Assembly: GCA_013141065.1 (NCBI GenBank)
Contig: JABFRR010000015.1
Location: 42,864-106,863, forward strand
Reading direction: 5' to 3'
Source of the DNA: Bacteriovoracaceae bacterium
Lineage (GTDB): Bacteria; Bdellovibrionota; Bacteriovoracia; Bacteriovoracales; Bacteriovoracaceae
DNA length: 64,000 nucleotides
Positions 9,440-17,215 of this stretch are shown here, piece after piece; position 1 is the stretch's first letter; every line of letters starts with the position of its first letter. A program made the translations under genes and the position numbers. The notes beneath the pieces were generated by a model, which made no database searches, was not told the DNA's origin, and saw only the letters and a list, made by a program, of their open reading frames with translations.

Positions 9440-9752
9440 AAAAGTCTTTGAAATAATGGTCGATACTGATTGTATTCTACTGTTTCTAAAATATCTCTTA
9501 AGTGAGTATCTGACGGAACTCTATCAATTTTAAAAAGTGAGTTGAGATTGTGCATTCTAATTTTATGTTCTTTCAATTGATTTTCAAATTGTAAAAGAGA
9601 TGGTGATTTTAGGGCAAAGACCGCAAAGCTAGACATTAAAAAATTCTTGAGAGGTATTTCAAAAATTGGTCTTTTTCCTTAAATTTTGAAAATTCAGATA
9701 GAATAATTTCATTACATTCTTCAACTTTCAATTTATTTGCTTGTCGCCCCAT
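9440..9752 (-). pseudogene. N-terminal remnant of an ISNCY/IS1202-like transposase
   Basis: From ATG 9752 the frame reads MGRQANKLKVEECNEIILS, changes frame near 9635, and then reads SFAVFALKSPSLLQF and FKIDRVPSDTHLRDILETV. The last motif is characteristic of a group of DDE transposases in which KIxxxPSDTxMRDxLD precedes the catalytic core. The rest of the gene is absent because the IS66-type element ends at 9439. It is therefore a truncated and frameshifted relic. Confidence 0.55.
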
Positions 9753-9952
9753 AAAACACCTCTGAAAAGCATTTTAGATGGCCAGAAATGATTTGTGAAG
9801 GCCAGAAAGCATAAATCATTACGAAAAATTAAATATTTTCTCTTATCTTGAGTGGGAAAAATTTACACCGGGAATTCCTGCAAAAAACCACTCTATTTTT
9901 TTAAACATGTGACCATAGGAACACTTACCATTGCTCAACAGACGGAGAATTT

Positions 9953-10303
9953 ATGAAAACTTTAGTAATAGGTCTTACACTTTTAACATCAGTGACAACT
10001 TATGCATATGATTGCGGAAGCGAGCTTAAAAAAAATACAGCTTCAACTCAAGAGATCAGCCAAATTGGGAATATAACAGAAGCTGAGAGATCAATATTAC
10101 TTGAAATGAATGCTAATGCTAGACAGTCAATTGAGTTGGCATGTGGCTTAAGATCAGCAAATAAAGTTGATCCTATATTTAAAGTCGAAGAAGCAAGACT
10201 GCAAATCCTTGACCTACAGGATATCTCAGAGGCTGAAAGATCAATACTACTTGAAATGAATACTAATGCCAGAAAAGCTGTGGAGCTGTCTCTTAAGAAC
10301 TAG
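9953..10303 (+). CDS. Small exported protein with two internal repeats
   Basis: The 116-residue product begins with a signal peptide (MKTLVIGLTLLTSVTTYA, cleavage after AYA likely). The mature part consists essentially of two copies of a ~29-residue unit, roughly residues 36-64 and 83-111, each built around ITEAERSILLEMNANAR or ISEAERSILLEMNTNAR. The two DNA copies remain clearly similar. I do not recognise the family. The repeats look helical and may form a helical hairpin or oligomerise. The gene stands alone and is followed by a good terminator. The start is supported by CGGAGAATTT just upstream. Confidence 0.6.
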   Translation: MKTLVIGLTLLTSVTTYAYDCGSELKKNTASTQEISQIGNITEAERSILLEMNANARQSIELACGLRSANKVDPIFKVEEARLQILDLQDISEAERSILLEMNTNARKAVELSLKN

Positions 10304-10348
10304 GTAAATGACCGCACTTTAATAACTTGACCAAAGAATTAAATATCA

Positions 10349-10388
10349 AAAATGGCCAGAGAATTTAAATCTCTGGCCATTTTTTTCA
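10349..10388 (+). terminator. Rho-independent terminator
   Basis: AATGGCCAGAG (10351-10361) pairs with CTCTGGCCAT (10371-10380) over about 10 bp and is followed directly by a run of seven T. It ends transcription of the small repeat-containing exported protein. The A-run before the left arm could also make it work in the opposite direction. Confidence 0.85.
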
Positions 10389-10692
10389 AATTATTTTCAT
10401 AGATAACAATTCAAAATAATTAAACTTCTTCATTATGACTTGCGGGGGCATTGCAACTCGTAATGTATTTTTATTTTTTGTGTGATTTTGTTTTTGATTC
10501 ATCTGCATTTTGCAGGCAATTTCAGAAGGAGGATTATGCAAAAAATTTAAAGTTAGAGAATGATAGATTGGTCGTCTATTCATTCAAGATAGAGCAAAAC
10601 TTTCGCTTTATCAATCAAATTCAACTTTCCATTAGCTATTTTAGCGAATCATTGATTTGCAGAAAATTAATTTATCTAAAAAGGAAAACAGT
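10389..10692. other. Intergenic region, no gene seen
   Basis: About 300 A+T-rich bases between the terminator and a membrane-anchored coiled-coil gene. Frames here lack ribosome sites and family features. AAAAAGGAAAACAGT just before 10693 provides the ribosome site of the next gene. Confidence 0.4.
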
Positions 10693-11007
10693 ATGAGCTT
10701 AACATGGACATTTATGTGCTGTGGGATTTCTTTTTGGTTGGGGTATCGAATTAAGGCCCAATTTGAAATTAATCAACAGAGCGAGATCGACTCTTTAAAA
10801 GGACACGTTCAACTTTTACAAAAGGAGCAAGAGGATATTTATAAAAAGGCTGATTATCAAAAATTTTTAGCTGATCAAAAATATTATTCCCTAGAGAGAC
10901 AATTTAATAATTTTAAAGAGCAGGCAAAAAAAGATGCCCTCTATAAAATTATAAAAGAAGAAGAGAAACATTTAAACCCAAGCCTGAACTTTTTAAAAAG
11001 ACTTTAA
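10693..11007 (+). CDS. Small membrane-anchored coiled-coil protein
   Basis: Start chosen at ATG 10693 (AAAGGAAAACAGT before it). The 104-residue product has a short N-terminal hydrophobic segment (TFMCCGISFWLGYRI) followed by a long charged helix with heptad character (about residues 25-85). No family is recognised. It lies 12 bases before the replication-relaxation-like gene, so the two are probably co-transcribed and belong to the same mobile module. Confidence 0.5.
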   Translation: MSLTWTFMCCGISFWLGYRIKAQFEINQQSEIDSLKGHVQLLQKEQEDIYKKADYQKFLADQKYYSLERQFNNFKEQAKKDALYKIIKEEEKHLNPSLNFLKRL

Positions 11008-11019
11008 AGGAGAAAAAGA

Positions 11020-11868
11020 TTGATTAAAACAAAAAGAGATTTATTGCTTCTCAATTTTTTAGCTGACTATGGAATACTTTCAACGAAGCAGATAGCTCAT
11101 TTATTTTTTACCGATGTAAACATTCGAACAGTCCTAAGACGTTTAAGAATTTTAGAAGAAAATAAATTAATTAGACGCTCTGGTAAACTTGAAGCAAACA
11201 ATGAATTTCTTTGGTTAGTGACGGAGAAGACTGGAAATGATCTTGGTAAAAAATATTTAAAGCTCTTTTGTTCAAAAGCAAATATTGGTCATGATTGTCA
11301 ACTAACGTCACTTAGATTAATTTTAGAAAAGTTAGGACTAGTTAATCATTGGATTTCAGAGCATGAAATCAAAGGACACATCTTTTCAAAATACAAGATG
11401 AGGGATGCCAAAGATAAGCACATACCAGATGCTATTTTTGATAGCGAGGTCGCTGGATACAAAGTAGCTAGTGCTATTGAATTAGAACTGACACTTAAAA
11501 GCAAAGACCGCTACAAGAAAATTATAAATCAATACCTTTATAAAGATGATCTTCATTCTGTCTGGTATTTCGTTAACAGCCGTTCTCTTTTAAATGCACT
11601 CAAAGATCAGTTTTCAAAAAGCTACTCAAGTTTTTCACAAGTTAAAATCTTTTTCACACTTCTATCAGATTTAAAAACCAACGGAGTCAATGCAAAGATG
11701 ATTGGATTAAACTCTACTAGTTTAATTAAAAATTATTTTTCAAGTGCGATAGATTCTGCTCACACGAATGCCCACGAGGTGAGCACTTTAACTGAAAATA
11801 TGATTGATGGAAATATTAATTTAACATCTCAAAATCACACACCAAATCTGGAGTCTGGATTCATCTAA
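11020..11868 (+). CDS. Replication-relaxation-like winged-helix protein
   Basis: The product (282 residues, TTG start at 11020 after AAAGGAGAAAA) opens with a winged-helix domain: DLLLLNFLADYGILSTKQIAHLFF, then RTVLRRLRILEENKLIRR as recognition helix and wing. Next comes a nuclease-like fold segment typical of the replication-relaxation family (HIPDAIFDSE, AIELELTLKSKDRYKKIINQYL). Such proteins are found on plasmids and integrative elements and are thought to act in plasmid replication or DNA transfer. The ExxL-K pattern in ELELTLKSK resembles a PD-(D/E)XK core, but enzymatic activity is not established. Its stop codon lies inside the large hairpin that follows. Confidence 0.6.
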   Translation: MIKTKRDLLLLNFLADYGILSTKQIAHLFFTDVNIRTVLRRLRILEENKLIRRSGKLEANNEFLWLVTEKTGNDLGKKYLKLFCSKANIGHDCQLTSLRLILEKLGLVNHWISEHEIKGHIFSKYKMRDAKDKHIPDAIFDSEVAGYKVASAIELELTLKSKDRYKKIINQYLYKDDLHSVWYFVNSRSLLNALKDQFSKSYSSFSQVKIFFTLLSDLKTNGVNAKMIGLNSTSLIKNYFSSAIDSAHTNAHEVSTLTENMIDGNINLTSQNHTPNLESGFI

Positions 11869-11977
11869 AAAACTCGCTTAATTTCCTGACCTCCCCCCCC
11901 CAACGATGTTTAGTGGAGGAGGTCAGGAAATAGCGAGGAGGATTGTTTTAGATGAATGATTGGTGTGTGATGTTGAG
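11828..11977. repeat. ~150-nt imperfect hairpin (long inverted repeat)
   Basis: The perfect inner arms ATTTCCTGACCTCC (11881-11894) and its complement (11918-11931) enclose a C-run loop. Pairing continues outward with interruptions: CTCGCT with AGCGAG, ATTCATCTAAAA with TTTTAGATGAAT, and TCACACACC with GGTGTGTGA, finally CTCAA with TTGAG. Total arm length is about 60-68 nt. The left arm includes the end and stop codon of the replication-relaxation-like gene. No T-run follows, so a plain terminator is unlikely. A recombination or origin-type structure is possible. Confidence 0.8.
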
Positions 11978-12023
11978 TAGTTTTTAGATGAGGAGTTGTT
12001 TGGATGATTAAGTAGATTAGTTT

Positions 12024-12290
12024 TTGGGGAAGGTGTTAGGAGTTTGGCGGTTTATAAAGGAGTATGATTTGGGTAAGAAGATTGGTGAAAGTATTAAGAA
12101 ATTTAAGATGCGAAAATTAAGAAAAGTTAAATATGAGTTTTCAGATGTTGAAAATATTTTAGTTAAAGAAAAGAAAAATGAGAGTTTTCAAAATGTTCTT
12201 GATGAAGTGGCGCAAATTATTTATAGTCAGATTTGCCAACTCACCAAGATCGACTCTTTAGGCCTTAACGGTTTAAACAAAGGAGTTTGA
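12024..12290 (+). CDS. Small basic protein directly preceding serine recombinase
   Basis: The open frame gives up to 88 residues, rich in lysine (KKIGESIKKFKMRKLRKVKYEF), with an acidic/amphipathic C-terminal helix. The start is uncertain: TTG 12024 has little ribosome-site support, and internal starts are possible. Its stop is separated from the recombinase ATG by one base, implying translational coupling. A second recombinase in this window (30074) has an equally small gene in exactly the same position. A role as recombination directionality factor or recombinase regulator is inference. Confidence 0.45.
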   Translation: MGKVLGVWRFIKEYDLGKKIGESIKKFKMRKLRKVKYEFSDVENILVKEKKNESFQNVLDEVAQIIYSQICQLTKIDSLGLNGLNKGV

Positions 12291-13688
12291 TATGGTATCG
12301 AAAAATTCAAATTATAAAATAGCTTTATACGTCCGTGTGTCAAGCGAAGAGCAAGCAGAAAATCCAGAAGGGTCAATTAAAAGTCAGGAACAAAGACTTC
12401 GTGAGGCCATCCATTATAAAAATAGAAATGGTGCCTACGGTGAAATTGTTGATGTGTATATTGACGCTGGTATTTCAGCAAAAAACATGAATCGGCCAAA
12501 GCTTCAAGAACTACTTTTAGATATAAAAATGAAGCGAGTCAATCTCATTATGATGACGGAGTTATCTCGCCTATCAAGAAACATGAGAGACTTCATTCAA
12601 ATTTGGGATATATTAAAAGAAAATAATTGTAGCTTCATGTCTCTTCGTGAAGATTTTGACACGACCAATTCGGCCGGTGAAATGCTTCTCTTATCAATCA
12701 TGAACTTTAATCAATTTGAACGTAGGCAAACGAGCGAGCGCGTAAAAGCAAATCTTCTGGCAAGATCAAAACGCGGTTTATATAACGGTGGAGCTGTTCC
12801 TCTTGGTTATAAATCAAATCCAGATCGCCCGGGCTATTTAGACATAGATGATGAAACAGCATTCACAGTAAAATTAGCTTTTTAAAAATACTTAGAACTT
12901 CAAACGCTTTCTCATACCGCCAAATGGTTAAATGACAATGGATATAAACCTAATATAGCCCGCGAAGGTGGTGGCTCTAAAATGCGTGTCGGGCATTTCA
13001 CAGTGGATAATCTTTGGCATCTTCTAAAAAATAAAATATACATGGGAGTGAAAACTTATTTTGTTAAAGAGGAAGAATTTGAAACAAAAGCAGTTTGGGA
13101 TTCCATAATAGATGAGCTTACTTTTAGAAAAGTTAATGATCAGCTTGTAAGAAATAAATCAAAACTTAAAGTCATTAAAGAAAATAAATACCCTTATATT
13201 TTATCGGGAGTTTGTTTTTGCATGACTTGTGGTGACTTCATGTCGGGGAAGTCAGCAACCGGAAGAAATGGAAAGGTTCCCTATTATGAACATTCGTGGG
13301 CAACTAAAAGAGATTCATGTTTAACAAAGAAAACATTTAAATGCAGTCCTCACAGAGTTCAAGCAAAAATTATTGAACCATTAGTTTGGAGTGAATTTCA
13401 AAAGCTTTTAAACTCAGAAGAATTTATGAAGGAGCTTTTATCAAAGGTAAAAGAGAAGTTTCAAGATGATGATGAAAGTAAAGAGCGTGATCGCTTGAAG
13501 GCAAAATTTTATGGGCTTAATTCTCAATTAGAGGCCTTAGCTGAAAGAATTTCCATACTTCCAAAAGAACTTTCTCCGATACCGCTATTTAATCAGATGG
13601 AGAAGATTCAAAAAGCTAAGGAAGAGGTGGATAAAAAGTTATTTGGTTTAAAGGACGTCAATTTAGATGAGCGATTAGTGAACTTATA

Positions 13689-14778
13689 CTGCTCATGATT
13701 TAATTTTCTAGTAAAAATTATTTGGCCTATTGTTATGGCCGTACTATTATACTTTTCATGTATAAATTTCTTAACAAAGACCAAAGACAGGAACTACTTG
13801 ACGAGCTACAAATTGAGCGTTCAAAAAGATACGCTGATAGGATTCGGGTTATTTTACTCTTAGATGATAATCAGACGTACAAAGATATTTCTAAATTTTT
13901 ATTTCTCGATGAAGGATCCATTGCCAATTACAGAAAACGCTATATGGAAGGTGGAATCGAAGGCCTAATTCTGGATGAATACAGCACCAAAAGAACAAAG
14001 TTAAATCTTGTTGAAGAATTTCAACTTGCCAATGAACTTGACGATAGAATCTTTGCTTCAACTAAAGAAGTTGTTAATCATATTTTTAAAAATATAAAGT
14101 AAAATTCTCTATTAGTGGCTGCAACAACCTTCTTCACCGGCTTGATTTTCGTTCAAAAGCAAAAGGCGTACCTGGTAAAGCAAAGAAAAAGACCAAGAAG
14201 AATTTATAGAAAAATACAATTCTCTCAAAGGAAAAGGAAAGATTTACTTTGGCGATGCAACTCATCCACTTCATAATACAATCCTTTCTGCTGGGTGGAT
14301 TAGAAAAGGCGAAAGAAAAGAAGTTTTCACCAATTCAGGTCGAAATCGCGTCAATGTCTTCGGGGCAATTTCTATTGACGACTTAGATATCGTAACTCGT
14401 AGCTACGATACAATAAATCAAATCTCAGTATGTAATTTTCTAAAAGCATTAGAGAGAGAAATCCTAATGGTGAGAAAATATATTTTATTTTAGATCGTGG
14501 ACCAAGCAATAAGGCATTATCCGTAAGAGAGCTGGCGAAAAAATTAAATATTGAGATAGTGTTTTTGCCCGCCTATAGTCCAAACTTGAATCCTATAGAA
14601 CGTTTATGGAAATTTTTAAGAAAAAGTTTTATACAATCAGTATTATGAAAAATTTAAAGATTTTAAATTAATTTGCGCCTCATTTTTTCGAGGAATACGA
14701 AAGTATGAATTAGAGCTTGCAACTTTAATTACTGATAATTTTTCAGCAGTAGGCACTTGAAAACTTAACTGGCTTCAG
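13689..14778 (+). mobile_element. IS630-type element inserted at TA
   Basis: The element is 1,090 bp and is flanked by TA (13687-13688 and 14779-14780), the target used by IS630/Tc1-type elements. Its ends are imperfect inverted repeats: both begin CTG and share TTAA-TTTTC-AGT after about ten bases. Excision of element plus one TA removes 1,092 bp and rejoins the recombinase gene in frame, which fixes the boundaries. The internal transposase gene is broken. Confidence 0.85.
13758..14760 (+). pseudogene. IS630 family transposase, frameshifted
   Basis: The first part (ATG 13758 to 14102) encodes the helix-turn-helix DNA-binding region (RADRIRVILLLDDNQTYKDISKFLFLDEGSIANYRKRYMEGG-like). Shifted frames then supply the DDE core: IYFGDATHPLHNTILSAGWIRKG (first Asp region, about 14231), IFILDRGPSNKALSV (second Asp, about 14490) and FLPAYSPNLNPIERLWKFLRK (catalytic Glu in the NPIERLW motif, about 14560). 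At least three frame changes or stops separate these, so the gene is dead as written. Confidence 0.85.
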
Positions 14779-15050
14779 TATAACGACGATAAAAAGTTTA
14801 TAGATTACTCCAAGTTTTTGCTAAATGAGAATCCAGATTTTAATATCCGACGAAAGGTGTTGCAGAAGTTTGTGAGACGGGTTGAAATTGGCGAGAATTA
14901 TGTTAAAATTTATTGGAATGTGGATAAGGCGTTTTATTTGAACGAATTAACGATTAAGTCTAATACTGAGAGGTCGCTGGCAGATGCCGGCGACCCTCTT
15001 TTTAAACTTAAAAAAAATGTTAGGAATGTTGGTTCGAATAGCTTTACAAT

Positions 15051-15085
15051 TGGTGCAGCCAGCTTGAGGAGTTTCGAACTGCGTG
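15051..15085 (+). repeat. att-like direct repeat, copy 1
   Basis: These 35 bp match 16147-16181 at 34 of 35 positions. The copy lies in the last codons of the interrupted serine recombinase (GAASLRSFEL), a place where large serine recombinases often carry one attachment half-site. Confidence 0.75.
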
Positions 15086-15098
15086 TTCAGAGTTTCAA

Positions 15099-15407
15099 TT
15101 AACGCTTTTCAGGAGGAGTATCGCCAATTGATGCCAGTAGTTGACTGTGAATAATAGAATCGAGAGGGCGATGTTTAATAATCACACTAGCTGGATCTTT
15201 TCCTAAAAAGTTATCGCCTTTCCAATTTTTCAATGGACGAATTGGGCGAGGACAAAAACCGCCACCACAATTTGGGCAAACATTTTTTAACAGTGCCTCA
15301 ACGCAACTACGACAATATGTGCACTCGTAGGAGCAAATGAGTGCATCAGTTGATTCCGGAGGAAGTGCTTTATTGCAGTTTTCACAAGTAGGTCGTAATT
15401 CGAGCAT
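15099..15407 (-). CDS. DUF1272 family Cys-rich protein
   Basis: The 102-residue protein begins MLELRPTCENCNKALPPEST and continues ICSYECTYCRSCVEALLKNVCPNCGGGF. This is the cysteine pattern of the DUF1272 family, with four Cys-x-x-Cys-like pairs likely binding zinc. The family has no assigned function. The C-terminal extension (NWKGDNFLGKDPASVIIKH) is also typical of longer members. It lies 16 bases downstream of the antitoxin gene on the same strand and may ride in the same transcript. Its stop overlaps the end of the split recombinase by a few bases. Confidence 0.85.
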   Translation of the reverse strand: MLELRPTCENCNKALPPESTDALICSYECTYCRSCVEALLKNVCPNCGGGFCPRPIRPLKNWKGDNFLGKDPASVIIKHRPLDSIIHSQLLASIGDTPPEKR

Positions 15408-15423
15408 GCCTTATCTCCAGTTT

Positions 15424-15780
15424 TTATGCCGCTTCTGCCAAAGCTCTGCAAACCTTTGCAAGGCTCTCCAGTGTCGGATTGGCATTTGGTTCCATCAACT
15501 TAAATAGTGCTCGTCTTGAAATCCCAGCATCCTTATAGAAGTGATCTTTATGTACTTGCTCAAGATGCGAGAGAAGAATTTCACGAACTGCATCTGCATC
15601 GCCATCAAGCAATGCATCCGCAATCGCCTCAGAGATAAATTTTCGATTAGCAAGCTCTGAAGCTGCAGAATAATCATAAGCCTGACTGCCAACTTTCAAA
15701 CGTGGTCTGGCAGAGACCTTATCCTTCGATGTATTTTTTGAGGACTTTTCTCGCTTTTTTGATGTCTGAATCTTGCCCAT
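15424..15780 (-). CDS. Antitoxin, HigA-like helix-turn-helix (HI1420 type)
   Basis: Start chosen at ATG 15780 (118 residues). The Lys/Ser-rich N-terminus is followed by FISEAIADALLDGDADAVREILLSHLEQV and a helix-turn-helix KDAGISRRALFKLMEPNANPTLESLAKVCRALA. This is the layout of addiction-module antidote proteins of the HI1420 group. It is the second gene of a two-gene operon and overlaps the end of the toxin gene by about 60 bp. It would neutralise the toxin by binding and repress the operon at the palindrome upstream. Confidence 0.8.
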   Translation of the reverse strand: MGKIQTSKKREKSSKNTSKDKVSARPRLKVGSQAYDYSAASELANRKFISEAIADALLDGDADAVREILLSHLEQVHKDHFYKDAGISRRALFKLMEPNANPTLESLAKVCRALAEAA

Positions 15781-16018
15781 TTTTATTTCCTCCAAGGATT
15801 AATAAAATCAAATCGCCACTATCATCTTCCATGACCGAATAATAAACTCGTCGACCATTGACCCACTTTAACTCTGACAAAAAGTCACCCAAGTCTCGAA
15901 TGGTTCCAAAATGCCCGTGCTCTTCGATATTGGTCAGCCGTTTGGCAATTTGCGCCTTTTCCCTGGGTCGTTGAGACTCGTACCATTCAATATATTCGGG
16001 AGTCCGTTTGAGCCTCAT
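15719..16018 (-). CDS. RelE/ParE-superfamily toxin (HigB-like killer protein)
   Basis: The 99-residue protein RLKRTPEYIEWYESQRPREKAQIAKRLTNIEEHGHFGTIRDLGDFLSELKW ... YYSVMEDDSGDLILLILGGNKNGQDSDIKKARKVL is a typical phage-derived Gp49-like/HigB toxin, in the addiction-module killer class paired with HI1420-type antitoxins. Such toxins are ribosome-dependent mRNA interferases or related RelE-fold proteins. Start chosen at ATG 16018. An upstream in-frame GTG (16033) would fall inside the operator palindrome and is less likely. The toxin gene precedes the antitoxin, as in higBA-type modules. The pair lies between two att-like repeats. Confidence 0.85.
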   Translation of the reverse strand: MRLKRTPEYIEWYESQRPREKAQIAKRLTNIEEHGHFGTIRDLGDFLSELKWVNGRRVYYSVMEDDSGDLILLILGGNKNGQDSDIKKARKVLKKYIEG

Positions 16019-16021
16019 TCC

Positions 16022-16049
16022 CAAATAGTGCACTATGATGCACTATTTG
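16022..16049 (-). promoter_or_regulatory. Palindromic operator of the toxin-antitoxin operon
   Basis: CAAATAGTGCA (16022-16032) and TGCACTATTTG (16039-16049) are perfect complements around a 6-bp centre, immediately before the toxin ATG. On the minus strand the outer edge includes TTGACA, a perfect -35 hexamer, so antitoxin binding here would block the promoter. This is the expected autoregulatory layout for the module. Confidence 0.75.
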
Positions 16050-16146
16050 TCAAGAGCTTAAAACCCTACAGGCTGCCCGTAAGCTCCAGTTTGAGACCTC
16101 TGGTTGGGTCACTTGGTAAATTGCTGAATTTTCTAAGATTGAAAAC

Positions 16147-16181
16147 TGGTGCAGCCAACTTGAGGAGTTTCGAACTGCGTG
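16147..16181 (+). repeat. att-like direct repeat, copy 2
   Basis: This is the second copy of the 35-bp repeat at 15051-15085, with one difference. The surrounding plus-strand frame (LKTGAANLRSFELRAWD) resembles the very end of a serine recombinase gene, so this may be the leftover right end of another element or the remnant of an att site. Confidence 0.65.
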
Positions 16182-16219
16182 CTTGGGATATGCGATTTAA
16201 GAATATCGGCAAAAGATGC

Positions 16220-16447
16220 CTACACTGATGCTCTGAAAATGACAGACGAAAGTAGTTTTTCGACGACAGTGACATTCACTTCAGGAGGCGTTGACGTCTC
16301 TTCATCATTGCGAGAGTTGTAAAGAATTTGTCCTCGTAAATCTTCGACGATTTCCAAGAGCTGCTCATTGGTCAATGAAACAGGAACGGAAACAGAAATT
16401 TCCTTTGGGAGGTCAGATATTTTGATGCTAAGCGATTCAAATTCCAT
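16220..16447 (-). CDS. Hypothetical small acidic protein
   Basis: The 75-residue product reads MEFESLSIKISDLPKEISVSVPVSLTNEQLLEIVEDL and ends with a hydrophobic helix (VVEKLLSSVIF). I do not recognise a family. It is divergent from the AbiGi-like gene, about 40 bases away, so the two may share a promoter region. Codon use and length are plausible for a real gene, but support is limited to the open frame. Confidence 0.35.
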   Translation of the reverse strand: MEFESLSIKISDLPKEISVSVPVSLTNEQLLEIVEDLRGQILYNSRNDEETSTPPEVNVTVVEKLLSSVIFRASV

Positions 16448-16489
16448 TAGCCAAATTTATAACAATTATGCGATTATTTGTCAATATCT

Positions 16490-17197
16490 ATGCGAAATAT
16501 TGAGAGAACTATAGACGAGGTGAGGGGTCTTCGAGGCGATTTATCGACTTGGCTCGTGCATTTAACCAAAGGTAACTTTTTCCTACAAAATGGAGTCAGA
16601 ACTCATTTTACGCCTGAGGATTGCTTAATCAGCATCCTAAATTCGGACACTATTCATGCGGTGAGCGAAGTTGGTCAGTTCAATTACAAGTCCTGGTATC
16701 GAAATGTCCAACCTGGAGACCTCAAGGCGGTTTGCTTTACCGAAACTCCTGTCAGTGAAATTTTCCTTTTTGTGGGAATTAAGAATAAACCTCTCAAATT
16801 TTCAAGCTATGGTTTAGTTTACGACAGGGAGGAACTGACCCAACCTCCCATTTTTGCTGCACCTGTTCTATATTTCAGTCAACCTGGTGGTAGCCAACAT
16901 TTTTTGAATCAGTTCAACAAGCTTGAGCAGCAACACTATACAAGCCTGAAAGACATTCTCTATCTCTTTGATAAATTCGGAAAGACATACGCTGGCAAAG
17001 ACTACAATTTTATGTGGGAACGAGAATGGCGAATCAAAAGTGACTTTGCGGGAGCGAAAACCCGAGCAAAGTTTGGTCTGTGCCCTGAACATAAAATTGA
17101 TTTTTTCGAGGCAAGTTTTCCGGAGCTTCCCTTCGTCGATCCGTTCTTCAACCCAAGGCAAATTGAGACGAAATTAAAAGCGCGCGGAGTGATTTAA
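16490..17197 (+). CDS. AbiGi/DUF2971-like protein with WEREWR motif
   Basis: This protein of ~235 residues starts at ATG 16490 (TTG 16478 is possible). Its organisation resembles DUF2971/AbiGi proteins, which are often tied to abortive infection: LSTWLVHLTKG near the N-terminus, a CFTETPVSEIFLF segment, SSYGLVYDREEL with a following VLYF strand, and the hallmark NFMWEREWRIK in the C-terminal third. No catalytic residues are assigned for the family. It stands next to a convergent XRE regulator and near a toxin-antitoxin pair, all on decayed mobile DNA, so a phage-defence role is plausible. That role is inference from motif and context. Confidence 0.5.
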   Translation: MRNIERTIDEVRGLRGDLSTWLVHLTKGNFFLQNGVRTHFTPEDCLISILNSDTIHAVSEVGQFNYKSWYRNVQPGDLKAVCFTETPVSEIFLFVGIKNKPLKFSSYGLVYDREELTQPPIFAAPVLYFSQPGGSQHFLNQFNKLEQQHYTSLKDILYLFDKFGKTYAGKDYNFMWEREWRIKSDFAGAKTRAKFGLCPEHKIDFFEASFPELPFVDPFFNPRQIETKLKARGVI

Positions 17198-17215
17198 TCT
17201 GGGTGAATAGACTTT

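Larger units (their letters stand above)
12292..15102 (+). pseudogene. Large serine recombinase, interrupted by IS630 and an in-frame stop
   Basis: The N-terminal resolvase domain is clear: KIALYVRVSSEEQ with nucleophile Ser17, MTELSRLSRNMRDF, and FERRQTSERVKANL. A recombinase domain, a zinc ribbon (CFCMTCGDFMSG ... CLTKKTFKC) and a coiled coil (about residues 380-450) follow. Two lesions exist. TAA at 12883-12885 interrupts an otherwise continuous frame (AF-stop-KYLELQ). An IS630-type element at 13689-14778 splits the C-terminal region. Removing the element with one TA gives VNLYNDDKKFIDYSKFLLNENP in frame, reaching the stop at 15102 for a ~572-residue protein. The enzyme would integrate or excise a mobile element. 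Its 3' end overlaps one copy of an att-like direct repeat. Confidence 0.9.

Noticed and set aside
11819..11978. The hairpin ends carry ATTTAAC and GTTGAGT, which fit the RYYYAAC/GTTRRRY ends of integron attC sites.
   Set aside because: In the fold GTTGAG pairs with CTCAA at 11828, not with ATTTAAC, and no tyrosine integron integrase is present. Chance is likely.
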